Assembly (NCBI GenBank): GCA_963675435.1
Contig: OY776216.1
Span: 2,356,001-2,420,000 of the forward strand
From: Saccharicrinis sp963675435
GTDB taxonomy: Bacteria; Bacteroidota; Bacteroidia; Bacteroidales; Marinilabiliaceae
Direction: 5' to 3'
Length of the DNA stretch: 64,000 nt
Shown here: positions 51,602 to 60,694 of the stretch, piece after piece
How positions within the stretch are numbered: position 1 is the first letter of the stretch
Layout: every line of letters starts with the position of its first letter
Position numbers and translations under genes: made by a program
The notes under the pieces: generated by a model
Databases searched by the model: none
Seen by the model: the letters and a program-made list of their open reading frames with translations, nothing else
Told to the model about the DNA's origin: nothing

Positions 51602-54600
51602 TTAATTTAACTCTATCTCAAAACCACCACTAATAATAAAGTTTTTGAGTAGGTTGTGAACTTTCATATTTACCTTTGGTGGAGAAATTTTTGTTCCTTC
51701 TAATTTTTCAAAATACGCTTTTGCTTTTGCCTTATCTACTGTACTTTTCAATTCATCGAAACGACCATATTCATTGATGTTCAATTCTGTTATTGAAGTG
51801 TTCATCATGCTTCTAAGCTTTTCTTCATCCATTCCAAATACCTTGCAAATATTGATAATTTCAGTATTCTTGGCATTCGATTGATACTCTGTGATGTAAT
51901 CCCGAAATGTTTTTGTTGTATCTATTTCAACATCTCCACATTGAACATCATGCAGAAAAATATTTGCGTATTTCTGTTCTTCCTGAGTTAGTGTTGCAAA
52001 AGATTTATGAAGCTCATCCAGCGTTTTCTGAATTTGTTCGCTGTCTGCATCTTCTTTTCTGAGTGTCTTAATGAACTTCTCAAATCGGGAGTTCATGTAA
52101 TCTGCATCAATTCTTCCTGTATCAATCTCTGTCAGGTGTCCATCAATCTCAAAAGGTACGTCATCAGAACCACCGCCTCCGCCACCATTTACTAATTCTT
52201 TGTAGCGGAGTGCCAGAATGAGATATGTGTTTTCGTCAATATTCAACGTAACAGTTGTTTTATCTTTTCCCTTTCCAAATGAATATTCTAACTGGCTCCA
52301 TTTAAATCCTTGAATTTTAGCAGCTTCTAAATAGGCATTGAACTCTTTAAAAAGTTTTGCAAATCTGCCACGTTCCGAAAGGTCATCAGGAAGCTTTTCA
52401 AAGTTTACAACGCCTGCATTATCAAACAGCTCAAATATTTCGCTGTAAATTGAGTTCATCCGGTTTAGATTGCTTTGAAGCTTATCTACAAATAATCCCA
52501 TCACCTTGTTGCCGGAATATTTCTCTATAGCTCTTGCAATATTCCGTTCCATTGTATGTGGTCGCTTGTAGTACCGTATAGTTCCAAAAGGCTTATCTGC
52601 ACCAAACAAGCGATTGGTACGTGAAAATGCTTGTATGATATGCTCATATTCAAGCACCTTATCTAAGTATAAAGTGTTAATCCATTTGGAATCGAAGCCT
52701 GTAAGCATCTGGTCAACTACAATCAATAAATCAATCTGTTGCTCCGGTGTTTTCTCAATTCTTATATATGGAGCTTTATGCGCTAACCTTGCTGCAATAT
52801 CTTTTTTAAACTTTGAGTGTGTTACAAGGGTGAAATCTTGTTCGTATCGTTCATTGTAATCTTGAATTATCTCAACTAGTCCATCCTGTTTAAATGCTAC
52901 ACCACCGTCATTATCTATATTGGGGTCAAAAAGAGCGGTTATTTTTAATTCTGGAATTAACGCTTTAATCAATCTGTAATAGGAGATAGCATCGGGTATG
53001 CTACTGGTAGCAAATATTGAATGAAATTTTCCACCTTGACTAAGCGTGTACCAATTTTCAGATATATCCTGAACAACGCCTTTTACAACATGCTCTTCGG
53101 TTTCATATTGACTTTTGGGCAATAAATCTTCAATACCACTTACATAGTTTCCGGCTGCATCAAAGTCACCAGCCATTTTAACTTCCTTCATGTATTTATT
53201 GAAGATTTTCTTTTTCTTAGGGTCTGCCAATGCTTCTTTTTCATCTTTAGCTTTGGCTTTTTCAAGTGCAACCGCTTTACGTAAATCCTTATCTCTGTAA
53301 GTCATCACACGGTATGGGTCGAAGCCTAGTACATTCTTATCTCTAATACCGTCTGCTATGCTGTATCTGTGTAGTTCATCACCAGAAATATCTTCTTGTG
53401 TACTCATTTTCTTTTGATTTACATCCTGAATAGGAGTACCAGTGAAACCAAAAAACATAGCATTCGAAAAGGTATCTTTTATTGTAGGCAACATTTTTTC
53501 GCCAAAGGTTGAACGATGTGCTTCATCAATAATGAAAACAATCCGCTTTGAATTCATTATCTCGATGTCGTGGCTTTTAAGTCCTTCATCTTCGAAATTG
53601 ATGTTACTCATTTTCTGAATGGACGTAACGATTAGTGTATTTGCCGGGTCGTCACTTTTCATTTTTGTCACTAATACAGCAGTATTCTCAGTCGCTTGAA
53701 CATCTTCACTTTCATCGGCAAAACCTTGATATTCTCTTAAAGACTGCGTTCCCAACTCAATTCTATCCATCAGGAATATTACTTTGTCGGCATCTTTAGA
53801 GCTGGCAATAAGTTGAGCCGATTTAAAGCTTGTCATTGTTTTTCCGGAGCCTGTTGTGTGCCATACATAGCCACCTAAAATATTTTTTGCTTTCCAATCT
53901 GTTTTTGAAACCTTATCAGATATAGCATTGGCAGCAAAATACTGATAGCTACGCATTACCTTTAATACTCCATCGGAATTATCAGCTACGGTATAAAAGC
54001 CAATTAATTGATGTGCCATTGGAATAGACAACAGAGTAGAGGCAATGTCCTTCCATTTATTGATGGGTTCATTGTTGAAATCAGCCCAATTGAAATAAAA
54101 GTCTTTGTTAAATTTTCCATCAGAACCAGGGTTCGCAAAGTATTTCGTTTCTTCCGGTTCCATAGCCACAAAAACCTGAACCAAAGAAAATATACCGCTA
54201 AAAATACCTTCGCCCGAATATTTCTCAATTTGGTGATATGCCTGACTGACATTCACGCCACTTCTTTTCAACTCAACATGAATGACTGGCATTCCGTTAA
54301 TTAAAAGCATAATATCGCCCCGGCGGTCGTTCAGTATTTTCGATTTACTTTTAAACTTTGGTTGCTGTACAATTTGATAGCGACTTTGACCTGCTGCTAT
54401 CTCATGTCGGTCGTATATTTTTAAACTGATTTCTTTTCCAAAATGCAGTTTGTCATCTGGATTATCACGAGTTATAGAAACTGTTTTGCCATTAATGAAG
54501 CCGTTTAGTTTTAGCGGAGTTCTTAACTCTGTAATTTGCTCAAGAATCTGTTGCATTTCACCATTGGTTAATGGTGTATCATTAAGGCGGTCAATATCTC

Positions 54601-54742
54601 GGTTATTCTCAAAGAGAATGGTTGCCCAATTCTTCAACAAATCTTCTTCGGTAGCATATTTCAAAACCTCTTTTTCCCATCCTTTCTTTGAAAGTTCGTG
54701 TATTAGGGCTTCTTCAAACTTGGCTTCTGATGTATAGGTCAT
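51602..54742 (-). CDS. hsdR: Type I restriction endonuclease subunit R
   Basis: The 1046-residue motor and nuclease subunit has an N-terminal PD-(D/E)xK domain with Asp143 (RGDIM) and Glu157-x-Lys159 (HVELKR). SF2 motor domains follow, with Walker A TTGSGKT (296-302) and IDEAHRS. The sequence VVDQMLTGFDSKWINTLYLDK belongs to the second motor lobe. A helical C-terminal part with a Gly-rich patch (NGGGGGGSDD) binds the methylase. It cuts DNA when the complex meets unmethylated sites. The gene is separated from hsdS by 27 bases. Confidence 0.96.
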   Translation of the reverse strand: MTYTSEAKFEEALIHELSKKGWEKEVLKYATEEDLLKNWATILFENNRDIDRLNDTPLTNGEMQQILEQITELRTPLKLNGFINGKTVSITRDNPDDKLHFGKEISLKIYDRHEIAAGQSRYQIVQQPKFKSKSKILNDRRGDIMLLINGMPVIHVELKRSGVNVSQAYHQIEKYSGEGIFSGIFSLVQVFVAMEPEETKYFANPGSDGKFNKDFYFNWADFNNEPINKWKDIASTLLSIPMAHQLIGFYTVADNSDGVLKVMRSYQYFAANAISDKVSKTDWKAKNILGGYVWHTTGSGKTMTSFKSAQLIASSKDADKVIFLMDRIELGTQSLREYQGFADESEDVQATENTAVLVTKMKSDDPANTLIVTSIQKMSNINFEDEGLKSHDIEIMNSKRIVFIIDEAHRSTFGEKMLPTIKDTFSNAMFFGFTGTPIQDVNQKKMSTQEDISGDELHRYSIADGIRDKNVLGFDPYRVMTYRDKDLRKAVALEKAKAKDEKEALADPKKKKIFNKYMKEVKMAGDFDAAGNYVSGIEDLLPKSQYETEEHVVKGVVQDISENWYTLSQGGKFHSIFATSSIPDAISYYRLIKALIPELKITALFDPNIDNDGGVAFKQDGLVEIIQDYNERYEQDFTLVTHSKFKKDIAARLAHKAPYIRIEKTPEQQIDLLIVVDQMLTGFDSKWINTLYLDKVLEYEHIIQAFSRTNRLFGADKPFGTIRYYKRPHTMERNIARAIEKYSGNKVMGLFVDKLQSNLNRMNSIYSEIFELFDNAGVVNFEKLPDDLSERGRFAKLFKEFNAYLEAAKIQGFKWSQLEYSFGKGKDKTTVTLNIDENTYLILALRYKELVNGGGGGGSDDVPFEIDGHLTEIDTGRIDADYMNSRFEKFIKTLRKEDADSEQIQKTLDELHKSFATLTQEEQKYANIFLHDVQCGDVEIDTTKTFRDYITEYQSNAKNTEIINICKVFGMDEEKLRSMMNTSITELNINEYGRFDELKSTVDKAKAKAYFEKLEGTKISPPKVNMKVHNLLKNFIISGGFEIELN

Positions 54743-54769
54743 TTTCTCTAAAGTGCTTTAATTTATTTC

Positions 54770-56047
54770 TTACACAAACATTTTTTCTAAACAGGCTGTT
54801 TTTATGTTTCTCAACTTTGCCAGCTCCTTTTGATGTATAGTTATCAGATTATCAAGATTTCTGAAATATTTACCAATCTTATTCTGTTCGTCTATTGTCG
54901 GTATTAATAAAGTATAATCACTGTATTCTTGTGCATTTACACCTGGTTGACCAGAACGTTGAGATGTTAATTTGATAAATTTTTTGTATGCTTCCGTTAA
55001 GGTGCTTTGAAAAATAAACTCAGTATCTATTTCGGGTTTAATCCTTGCTCGAATCAAGAATCCGGCGTAATAAACTAAACCATCAGCTTCTTTATAAATA
55101 TAAGTTTTGCCAACGCTAGCACCAGTTCTCGCAAATAATATATCACCTAATTCTAACTTGTAGTTTTCGGCTAAATCTAAATTTGTATTAGGGGATGTTA
55201 GGTCATAAGAATCAAACGCATTTGTATCTTCATTAATATCGGTAATTCGAATGTATTTATTAATACCATCATACTTTGTTGCTGCGGCATTAAGCCCATA
55301 TTCAAATGAATCACTTAAATCTCCAAGCTTTTTTCTCACCCAAGCTCTTTCAAATCCCATAAAACGAATTTCAGGCTTATCAGCTCCGGCTTTTGGGAAC
55401 ATCTTTTCAAGCATAGCTTTTTTAAAGATTGTCAGCTTATTGTGTTTTTTTTGATGTAGGGAAATAAGATTGTCTATGCTTTGGAAATAATTACCAATTT
55501 GAGATTGTTCATTAGCATCAACAGGATAAAGAATCGAAGTGTCCTTTATTGCAGTCTTTGAAATGGATAATACTTTAGTACCCTGCATTAATCGCAAAAG
55601 CTGATTGTGGTATGCAGGAGAATTCATATAATAACCAAGATATTTTGAAGCAAATTCCTGTGTAGGTCTTACAGGAATTGTATGCAGACCGGAAAGTACA
55701 GTATCATCGCCAACATATACTAATTCAGTACATTTGCCAACGGTTTCATCTTCTGCTGCATCTGCAATAACTATATCCCCATCTTGTAAGTTTGATGCTT
55801 TAAGCTTGTTTACAATATTATCATTAGAAACAAAAGGAATTTTTTCTTTTGAGATGTCGAGTACTTCACCGAAATTTATCAGTACATCACCATAATGTAT
55901 ATTCTTAGCAAGACCGGAATCATAATTTAATTCCGCTCTTGAAAGCGTGTTATTAGGTATGTTTGTGAATGCTTTATCAAACTTGATTGTTTGCCATTCA
56001 TGTGCATATTCTTTGAAACGAATTTCAGGAGTTTTATTCTCAGGCAT
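54770..56047 (-). CDS. hsdS: Type I restriction-modification specificity subunit S
   Basis: The 425-residue protein has two target-recognition domains, each followed by a conserved helix. The first half ends KKHNKLTIFKKAMLEKMFPK and the second HQKELAKLRNIKTACLEKMF. The near-repetition of IGNYFQSIDNLISLHQKK and IGKYFRNLDNLITIHQKE is the typical internal symmetry. It defines the bipartite DNA target of the enzyme. The gene overlaps hsdM by 8 bases. The DNA specificity cannot be read from sequence. Confidence 0.95.
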   Translation of the reverse strand: MPENKTPEIRFKEYAHEWQTIKFDKAFTNIPNNTLSRAELNYDSGLAKNIHYGDVLINFGEVLDISKEKIPFVSNDNIVNKLKASNLQDGDIVIADAAEDETVGKCTELVYVGDDTVLSGLHTIPVRPTQEFASKYLGYYMNSPAYHNQLLRLMQGTKVLSISKTAIKDTSILYPVDANEQSQIGNYFQSIDNLISLHQKKHNKLTIFKKAMLEKMFPKAGADKPEIRFMGFERAWVRKKLGDLSDSFEYGLNAAATKYDGINKYIRITDINEDTNAFDSYDLTSPNTNLDLAENYKLELGDILFARTGASVGKTYIYKEADGLVYYAGFLIRARIKPEIDTEFIFQSTLTEAYKKFIKLTSQRSGQPGVNAQEYSDYTLLIPTIDEQNKIGKYFRNLDNLITIHQKELAKLRNIKTACLEKMFV

Positions 56048-58631
56048 TTGATTCCTCCTTTAAAAATGATTTAAACTCTGCAAGACCTTTCGTATCAAAC
56101 TCATTACCTATAAGTTCATCAATTAGCGTAGCTAAAGTATTTTCAGTTTCTTCAATCTCTTTAGCTACATGAGCATAGGTAGTAGCATATTTTTCTGATA
56201 GCATTTTAACTTTCGATGTTAGCATATTGATAGTCAACTGCGGAAGATTGTTCAGGGAGCTGGCAAGCGGTGTAATCCATTTGAGTTCAAGCAGTTCATT
56301 TACTTGTTCATCAGTGAGTGATTCAATGGTAGCTTTAGTAAGCAAATGAAGCTTTTCGGATTCAGTTTTCACCTGTTTTTTTAGTGCTTTTTCTTCTGTT
56401 ATGAGTAAGTCCACTTTCAAAATTCTAGCCTCATAGGTATCATCTGCACAAGCACCGTTTTTCTTTGCCTCTGCTTTTATCTGTTTTGCCTCTTTGGTAA
56501 CAGCAGCATTTACAAAACCATCCTTAGCATCATTTACTGTTTCTGCTTCTTTTTCTTCATCGGTGAAGCTATCAAGCAATGCTTCAAATTCGGAGCTTAT
56601 TTCTTCAAGTCGTTTTTCTTTCAGTTTTAAGCTCTCCAATTCTTCACTCAAGTATGTCTCCTGGACCAATTCAAATGGCATAATACGCCCTTTCCATCCA
56701 TTCTGAACTTCCTGCTCTTTACCCTTTACCTTTTTCATTACCATATTAGGGTCAACCTTTTTAGTTGCATCCTTTCCTTCGGTCTGGATGATTTCCAAAT
56801 CAACTGCAACTTTAACCCAGTCATCATCGAGTAATTGGTAGGCTTCATATTTATCTATGAGTGGAATGCCTTTCAATCTTGAAAATATATCATCTCCTAA
56901 AATGGATTCCTCCTTGGAGATATTTAATGACTCCATTTGGACAAGCAGCTCGGTTTTGAGAAAGCTGTCAAAGTCACCAAAGGAAGTATTGAATTTATTT
57001 ACAAAGGCTTTGACATCGGTATGTTCCGTAATGGAATTCTTAATATTTTCAACCTTTAATTCGGAATAATCGCTATTGGTATTAGAGAATAGTGTATCAC
57101 GCAATCCGGGGAAAGCTTCCCAATATTTATTGAGTTCCTTGATTTCTTTATCAGGAATTCCTCCAAACATCGATGAGTAAATATCCCAGCTTTCAGCATT
57201 TTTCGAAGAATCGACATACCGAGGAATATTCAGGTTATATTCATTGGCACGAATAACGTCCCTGGTTACTAATTTTGAGAATTTGGGAACATCTTTTCTT
57301 TGAATAACTGTATCAGCAATTCTTTTTATATCAGATGCCTGAAGTTTGTTATTTTTGCCAACTTTTATAAAATTCTTTGAAGCATCAATAATTAAAACAT
57401 CAGTATTCTCTCGCTTCTGTTTTAAAACCAAAATAATAGTTGGAATACCTGTACCAAAAAAGATATTGGCTGGTAAGCCGATTATAGTATCAATATGGTT
57501 GCCTTCAATCAGTTTCTTACGAATTGTTCCTTCTTCGCCACCTCTAAACAATACGCCATGAGGTAAAACGATTGTCATTATACCATCAGGTTTAATGTGG
57601 TAAAGGTCATGTAGCAGAAAGGCATAATCTGCTTTAGTTTTTGGTGCCAAGCCAAAACGTGCATATCTCGGGTCAGTCTCTTTATTGCTTGAATCCCATT
57701 TTTGTGAGTATGGTGGATTTGAAACAACTGCATCAACATAAAGTGGATTGTAGGAATTGATAGGGTCATTCTCATCAAAATATGGCCAGTCATCCTCCAA
57801 AGTATCACCATTTCTAGTGACTATATTATTGGGTAAGATACCACGCATAACCAAATTCATTCTGGTTAGGTTATATGTGTTTTGCTTTAGTTCCTGAGCA
57901 TAATATTTGATGTTATTTTCATCATCAATATGTTTTGCTACACATTGACCAATATTAATAAGCAAAGAACCTGATCCACTTGTAGGGTCATAAATCTGTA
58001 TCTCCTTTCTGTCCTTTAAATGGTCAGCCATAATCTCTGACATTAAAAGAGAAACTTCATGCGGAGTATAAAATTCACCCGCTTTTTTTCCGGCATTTGC
58101 AGCAAACTGACTAATAAGATATTCATAAATGAAACCAAGTACATCATAGTCTTGCTTTCCATTCATTGGAATATCCTTAATGAGATAAAGTAAACCTCTA
58201 ATTGCTTTAGTTCTTGAGGCAGCAGTATCTCCTAATTTACTTAACCCTGTTTCCAAGGTTTTAAATATTTCATCAAACAGTTTCTTATGAGCAGGACTTA
58301 TCAAGCGATTAAAAGCGGACAAAGCATCTGTGACATTGGATACATCAAAGTCTTTGCCCATTTGAATCCATGTCGAAAACAAATCTTTGTAAGCAATGAA
58401 ATAGCCAATGTTCTCTTTGAAATAATCTACTGTATCAGTATCTTCTTCTGATAGTGCTGTTATATCTTCTTCGGAGAAGTCTTCCTTTCTGGCAAATTGT
58501 ATTTGTTTATCAGATAGATATTTGTAGAAGATAAAACCAAGTATATAATCTTTGTATTCGTTAGCCTCAATTTTTGAACGCATTTGGTTAGCAGATTCCC
58601 ATATTTTAGCTGCTAATTGCTGTTTATTCAT
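56040..58631 (-). CDS. hsdM: Type I restriction-modification methyltransferase subunit M
   Basis: The 863-residue adenine methyltransferase has an N-terminal helical HsdM domain. SAM motif I is DPTSGSGSLL (215-224) and the catalytic motif is NPPY (305-308). The last 350 residues are unusually long for HsdM and largely charged and coiled-coil (ESLKLKEKRLEEISSEFEAL). They may brace the complex. It lies between hsdS and the XRE regulator, 7 bases from the latter. Function as the modification enzyme of this cluster is secure. Confidence 0.95.
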   Translation of the reverse strand: MNKQQLAAKIWESANQMRSKIEANEYKDYILGFIFYKYLSDKQIQFARKEDFSEEDITALSEEDTDTVDYFKENIGYFIAYKDLFSTWIQMGKDFDVSNVTDALSAFNRLISPAHKKLFDEIFKTLETGLSKLGDTAASRTKAIRGLLYLIKDIPMNGKQDYDVLGFIYEYLISQFAANAGKKAGEFYTPHEVSLLMSEIMADHLKDRKEIQIYDPTSGSGSLLINIGQCVAKHIDDENNIKYYAQELKQNTYNLTRMNLVMRGILPNNIVTRNGDTLEDDWPYFDENDPINSYNPLYVDAVVSNPPYSQKWDSSNKETDPRYARFGLAPKTKADYAFLLHDLYHIKPDGIMTIVLPHGVLFRGGEEGTIRKKLIEGNHIDTIIGLPANIFFGTGIPTIILVLKQKRENTDVLIIDASKNFIKVGKNNKLQASDIKRIADTVIQRKDVPKFSKLVTRDVIRANEYNLNIPRYVDSSKNAESWDIYSSMFGGIPDKEIKELNKYWEAFPGLRDTLFSNTNSDYSELKVENIKNSITEHTDVKAFVNKFNTSFGDFDSFLKTELLVQMESLNISKEESILGDDIFSRLKGIPLIDKYEAYQLLDDDWVKVAVDLEIIQTEGKDATKKVDPNMVMKKVKGKEQEVQNGWKGRIMPFELVQETYLSEELESLKLKEKRLEEISSEFEALLDSFTDEEKEAETVNDAKDGFVNAAVTKEAKQIKAEAKKNGACADDTYEARILKVDLLITEEKALKKQVKTESEKLHLLTKATIESLTDEQVNELLELKWITPLASSLNNLPQLTINMLTSKVKMLSEKYATTYAHVAKEIEETENTLATLIDELIGNEFDTKGLAEFKSFLKEESNA

Positions 58632-58638
58632 AGTTTAC

Positions 58639-58851
58639 TTACTCGTTAATCAATTCATCAATAGTTACACCTAATCCCTTTGCTATTTTCATTATAGTTT
58701 GTATTGAAGGACGTTTTACAACGTCACTTTCAATTTTTGCAAGGGTAGTATATGGTATGTCTGCAAGCTTTGACAAAGCATCTTGTGTCAAGCCCTTTTC
58801 ATTCCTCCAATACTTAATTCTTTCGCTAATAGAGATTTTATTTTCTTCCAT
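58639..58851 (-). CDS. XRE-family regulator of the restriction-modification operon
   Basis: The 70-residue protein is a single Cro/CI helix-turn-helix domain (LTQDALSKLADIPYTTLAKI, then PSIQTIMKIAKGLGVTIDEL). It is the first gene of the operon, 7 bases before hsdM. Small XRE proteins in this position act as controller proteins that delay restriction until methylation is established. An inverted repeat at the promoter just upstream suits autoregulation. Confidence 0.85.
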   Translation of the reverse strand: MEENKISISERIKYWRNEKGLTQDALSKLADIPYTTLAKIESDVVKRPSIQTIMKIAKGLGVTIDELINE

Positions 58852-58852
58852 T

Positions 58853-58918
58853 ATTTGATAGTCTTATTAAGAAATCATCAATATGCTATCAAATATATAA
58901 AAAAACTCGAATTGACAA
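58853..58918 (-). promoter_or_regulatory. Promoter and operator of the restriction-modification operon
   Basis: Read on the minus strand, TTG (58918-58916) and TATATTTG (58897-58890) are separated by 18 bases, matching the Bacteroidota -33/-7 promoter. The -7 element overlaps ATTTGATAG, which is mirrored by CTATCAAAT 24 bases downstream (58886-58894 and 58853-58861 on the plus strand). Binding of the XRE protein to these two half-sites would block its own transcription. Confidence 0.6.
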
Positions 58919-58970
58919 GGTGATTAACGTTGTTGTTTAACGTAAATCCTTAAAGAACAGTAAAAAATGT

Positions 58971-59324
58971 TTACATGAGACTATCCAATAAATTCACAAT
59001 ATTCGCAAACAGACCTTTCTTTAATGGAGATTCCGTTGATTGTATTTTTTGGCGAAGGTAATTTTGAGGTACTTGTTTTTTAATCAGAACTTTGGCAATC
59101 TTACCTAATTCGCTAATCAATTCTTTTTCTGCCAATGAGGTTTGTTGCTGAGAAGCAACGTGCCTGTGTTTTTGCTGCAAGCTTAATAGGAATTCTTTGT
59201 ATTCGGCTTGCATTTCCTGAAAGTCAACGGCAGTTCCGCCTTTATCGGGATGTAATTGTTTTGCTAATTTTCGGTAACTTAGTTTGGCTTGTTCAATATC
59301 GGTTATACCTAAGAAATACTTCAT
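58971..59324 (-). CDS. J-domain (DnaJ-like) protein
   Basis: The 117-residue protein begins with a compact J-domain, with LSYRKLAKQLHPDKGGTAVD containing the essential HPD. A charged helical tail follows. No Gly/Phe region or zinc finger is present. J-proteins recruit DnaK/Hsp70. Short mobile-element J-proteins are thought to steer host chaperones to replication proteins or virion assembly. It overlaps the next upstream gene by 4 bases. Confidence 0.8.
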   Translation of the reverse strand: MKYFLGITDIEQAKLSYRKLAKQLHPDKGGTAVDFQEMQAEYKEFLLSLQQKHRHVASQQQTSLAEKELISELGKIAKVLIKKQVPQNYLRQKIQSTESPLKKGLFANIVNLLDSLM

Positions 59325-59554
59325 AGCTGTTCAAATTCTTCAAGTGTAATACAAAAATGTTCCAGGATTAAGAGGAGCTGTTGTTTGTTGTAGTAATGGC
59401 GTTTGGTTTGCCCTGTATTAGCTATCTGTTCTTTTAATTGGGGACACAATTCAATATCTCTTCGTAGCTGTTGCATAGCTGCATCAACCGAAACGCTATC
59501 TGGGTAGAGTTTCTTTACCAAATCCTGCTTTAATATAGTTCTGCGTATTATCAT
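59321..59554 (-). CDS. DUF4248-like small protein
   Basis: The 77-residue protein begins MIIRRTILKQDLVKKLYPDS and has a helix-turn-helix-like layout (VDAAMQQLRRDIELCPQL). It resembles the DUF4248 family of Bacteroidota mobile elements, whose function is unknown. It overlaps its neighbours on both sides by 4 bases (ATGA), so the three genes are probably coupled. Confidence 0.6.
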   Translation of the reverse strand: MIIRRTILKQDLVKKLYPDSVSVDAAMQQLRRDIELCPQLKEQIANTGQTKRHYYNKQQLLLILEHFCITLEEFEQL

Positions 59555-60012
59555 AGCGTTGGATTTGGGTTAAAAAATGAGCGATAACGCAACTGAAATA
59601 TTGAGGATAGTAGTCTTGTAGAGTATATCTCAACTGCTTTTGAAGGCTTTTGAATACTTTTTAGCTTATACAGATAGCTTTTGAGCACTTTAAGACAATA
59701 TTTCAAAGGCTTTTTTGAATGTTGGGTAAAACAAAGAGGGCTTTTTATGTGGTTTAACAAGCTTCTAAAAAATTGATGCCAACTTGCAGATGTATGAGGT
59801 ATTTTGAATGCTGTTTTGAGATATTTTGATGAAAAGAAAGACTGCTTTTGAAAAAAGTAGGTAATACTATGAGAATACCACCATAAGACCAGCGTATTGC
59901 ACAGAACAAAACAAAGGATAACGCAATAAAAAGTAAAACCACAAAAGGCTATAAACACGAAAAGCCCCGATAGGAGGCTCATTTTTAATGAATTGGAATA
60001 TATTTTGGGCAT
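59551..60012 (-). CDS. Doubtful small membrane protein
   Basis: This 153-residue frame has two hydrophobic helices at the start (SLLSGLFVFIAFCGFTFYCV, ILCFVLCNTLVLWW). A basic, Ser/Lys/Tyr-rich remainder looks like translated AT-rich DNA. In its favour, its stop overlaps the next start as ATGA. Against it, the region also holds scattered GCTTTTGA repeats on the plus strand, and no family is recognised. I keep it with low confidence. Confidence 0.35.
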   Translation of the reverse strand: MPKIYSNSLKMSLLSGLFVFIAFCGFTFYCVILCFVLCNTLVLWWYSHSITYFFQKQSFFSSKYLKTAFKIPHTSASWHQFFRSLLNHIKSPLCFTQHSKKPLKYCLKVLKSYLYKLKSIQKPSKAVEIYSTRLLSSIFQLRYRSFFNPNPTL

Positions 60013-60062
60013 AATTTAAAACATTATACCCTTGACAATTAGCTATATAAAGATAGAAAAAT

Positions 60063-60371
60063 TTAGCGAGATTTGGTTTCCAGGGAGCTTGTTTCTAACA
60101 TTTTCAGAATCATAGATTGAATGATGGCATCTTCATCGGCATCATTACCCTCGGTCTTTAGTTTGGCAATAAGATTTATCAGCTTCATTATATCCAAATC
60201 GTATTCAGATAATAAGTCAACCATTTTATTCAAAACCTCTTTGCTTTTTTTCAGGAACTCTTTACTTGATGAAAAGACTATTTCATCAGCTCCGTCTTTT
60301 ATGATTTCATTATCCAATAACTCAAGCGATTCGTTTACCTCGTTTTGCAACCAAACATATAAATCTTTCAT
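60063..60371 (-). CDS. Small helical protein of unknown function
   Basis: The 102-residue protein is almost wholly alpha-helical and acidic (VNESLELLDNEIIKDGADEI, NKMVDLLSEYDLDIMKLINL). It has no cysteines, signal or membrane segment. It lies downstream of a structured intergenic element (60383-60480) that may act as its leader. No family is recognised. Confidence 0.5.
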   Translation of the reverse strand: MKDLYVWLQNEVNESLELLDNEIIKDGADEIVFSSSKEFLKKSKEVLNKMVDLLSEYDLDIMKLINLIAKLKTEGNDADEDAIIQSMILKMLETSSLETKSR

Positions 60372-60382
60372 TCTCTATGGTA

Positions 60383-60480
60383 TAAAAAAGGAGCGTGGCA
60401 CTGAAACCACTAGCAACCGAGGTATCGCCAGACACCCAACTACCAAGCAGCACAGGCCACGCCCGTACTTGAACTCTTGG
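60383..60480 (-). ncRNA. Candidate small RNA or structured leader
   Basis: On the minus strand GCGTGGC (60462-60456) pairs with GCCACGC (60399-60393) across a 56-base, GC-richer loop that can fold further. The stem is followed by TCC and six T. The stretch is more GC-rich than its surroundings and contains no reading frame. It could be an independent short transcript with its own terminator or an attenuator in front of the 102-residue protein gene. Confidence 0.45.
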
Positions 60481-60642
60481 TAGTAATAAAAACTGGCGAT
60501 TTTCGGTTACTAAGAGATTAAGTCTTAATGTTTTAAGATTATATGTTCGCTTCCTTTTTGTTTATATCAAATTTTCAGTTTTACTGTTAATATTTATACA
60601 AAAGTAATATTCAAAAGGCAATAAATGGAAGAATAAGGCAAT

Positions 60643-60672
60643 AAAAAACCCGATACCAAAACTGATACCGGG
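60643..60672 (-). terminator. Intrinsic terminator of the Rpn-type nuclease gene
   Basis: On the minus strand CCCGGTATC and GGTATCGGG form a 9-bp stem with two G-T pairs around a short loop, followed by six T. It lies 22 bases after the stop of the nuclease gene. Confidence 0.75.
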
Positions 60673-60694
60673 CTATATCTTAGATTAACTACGC

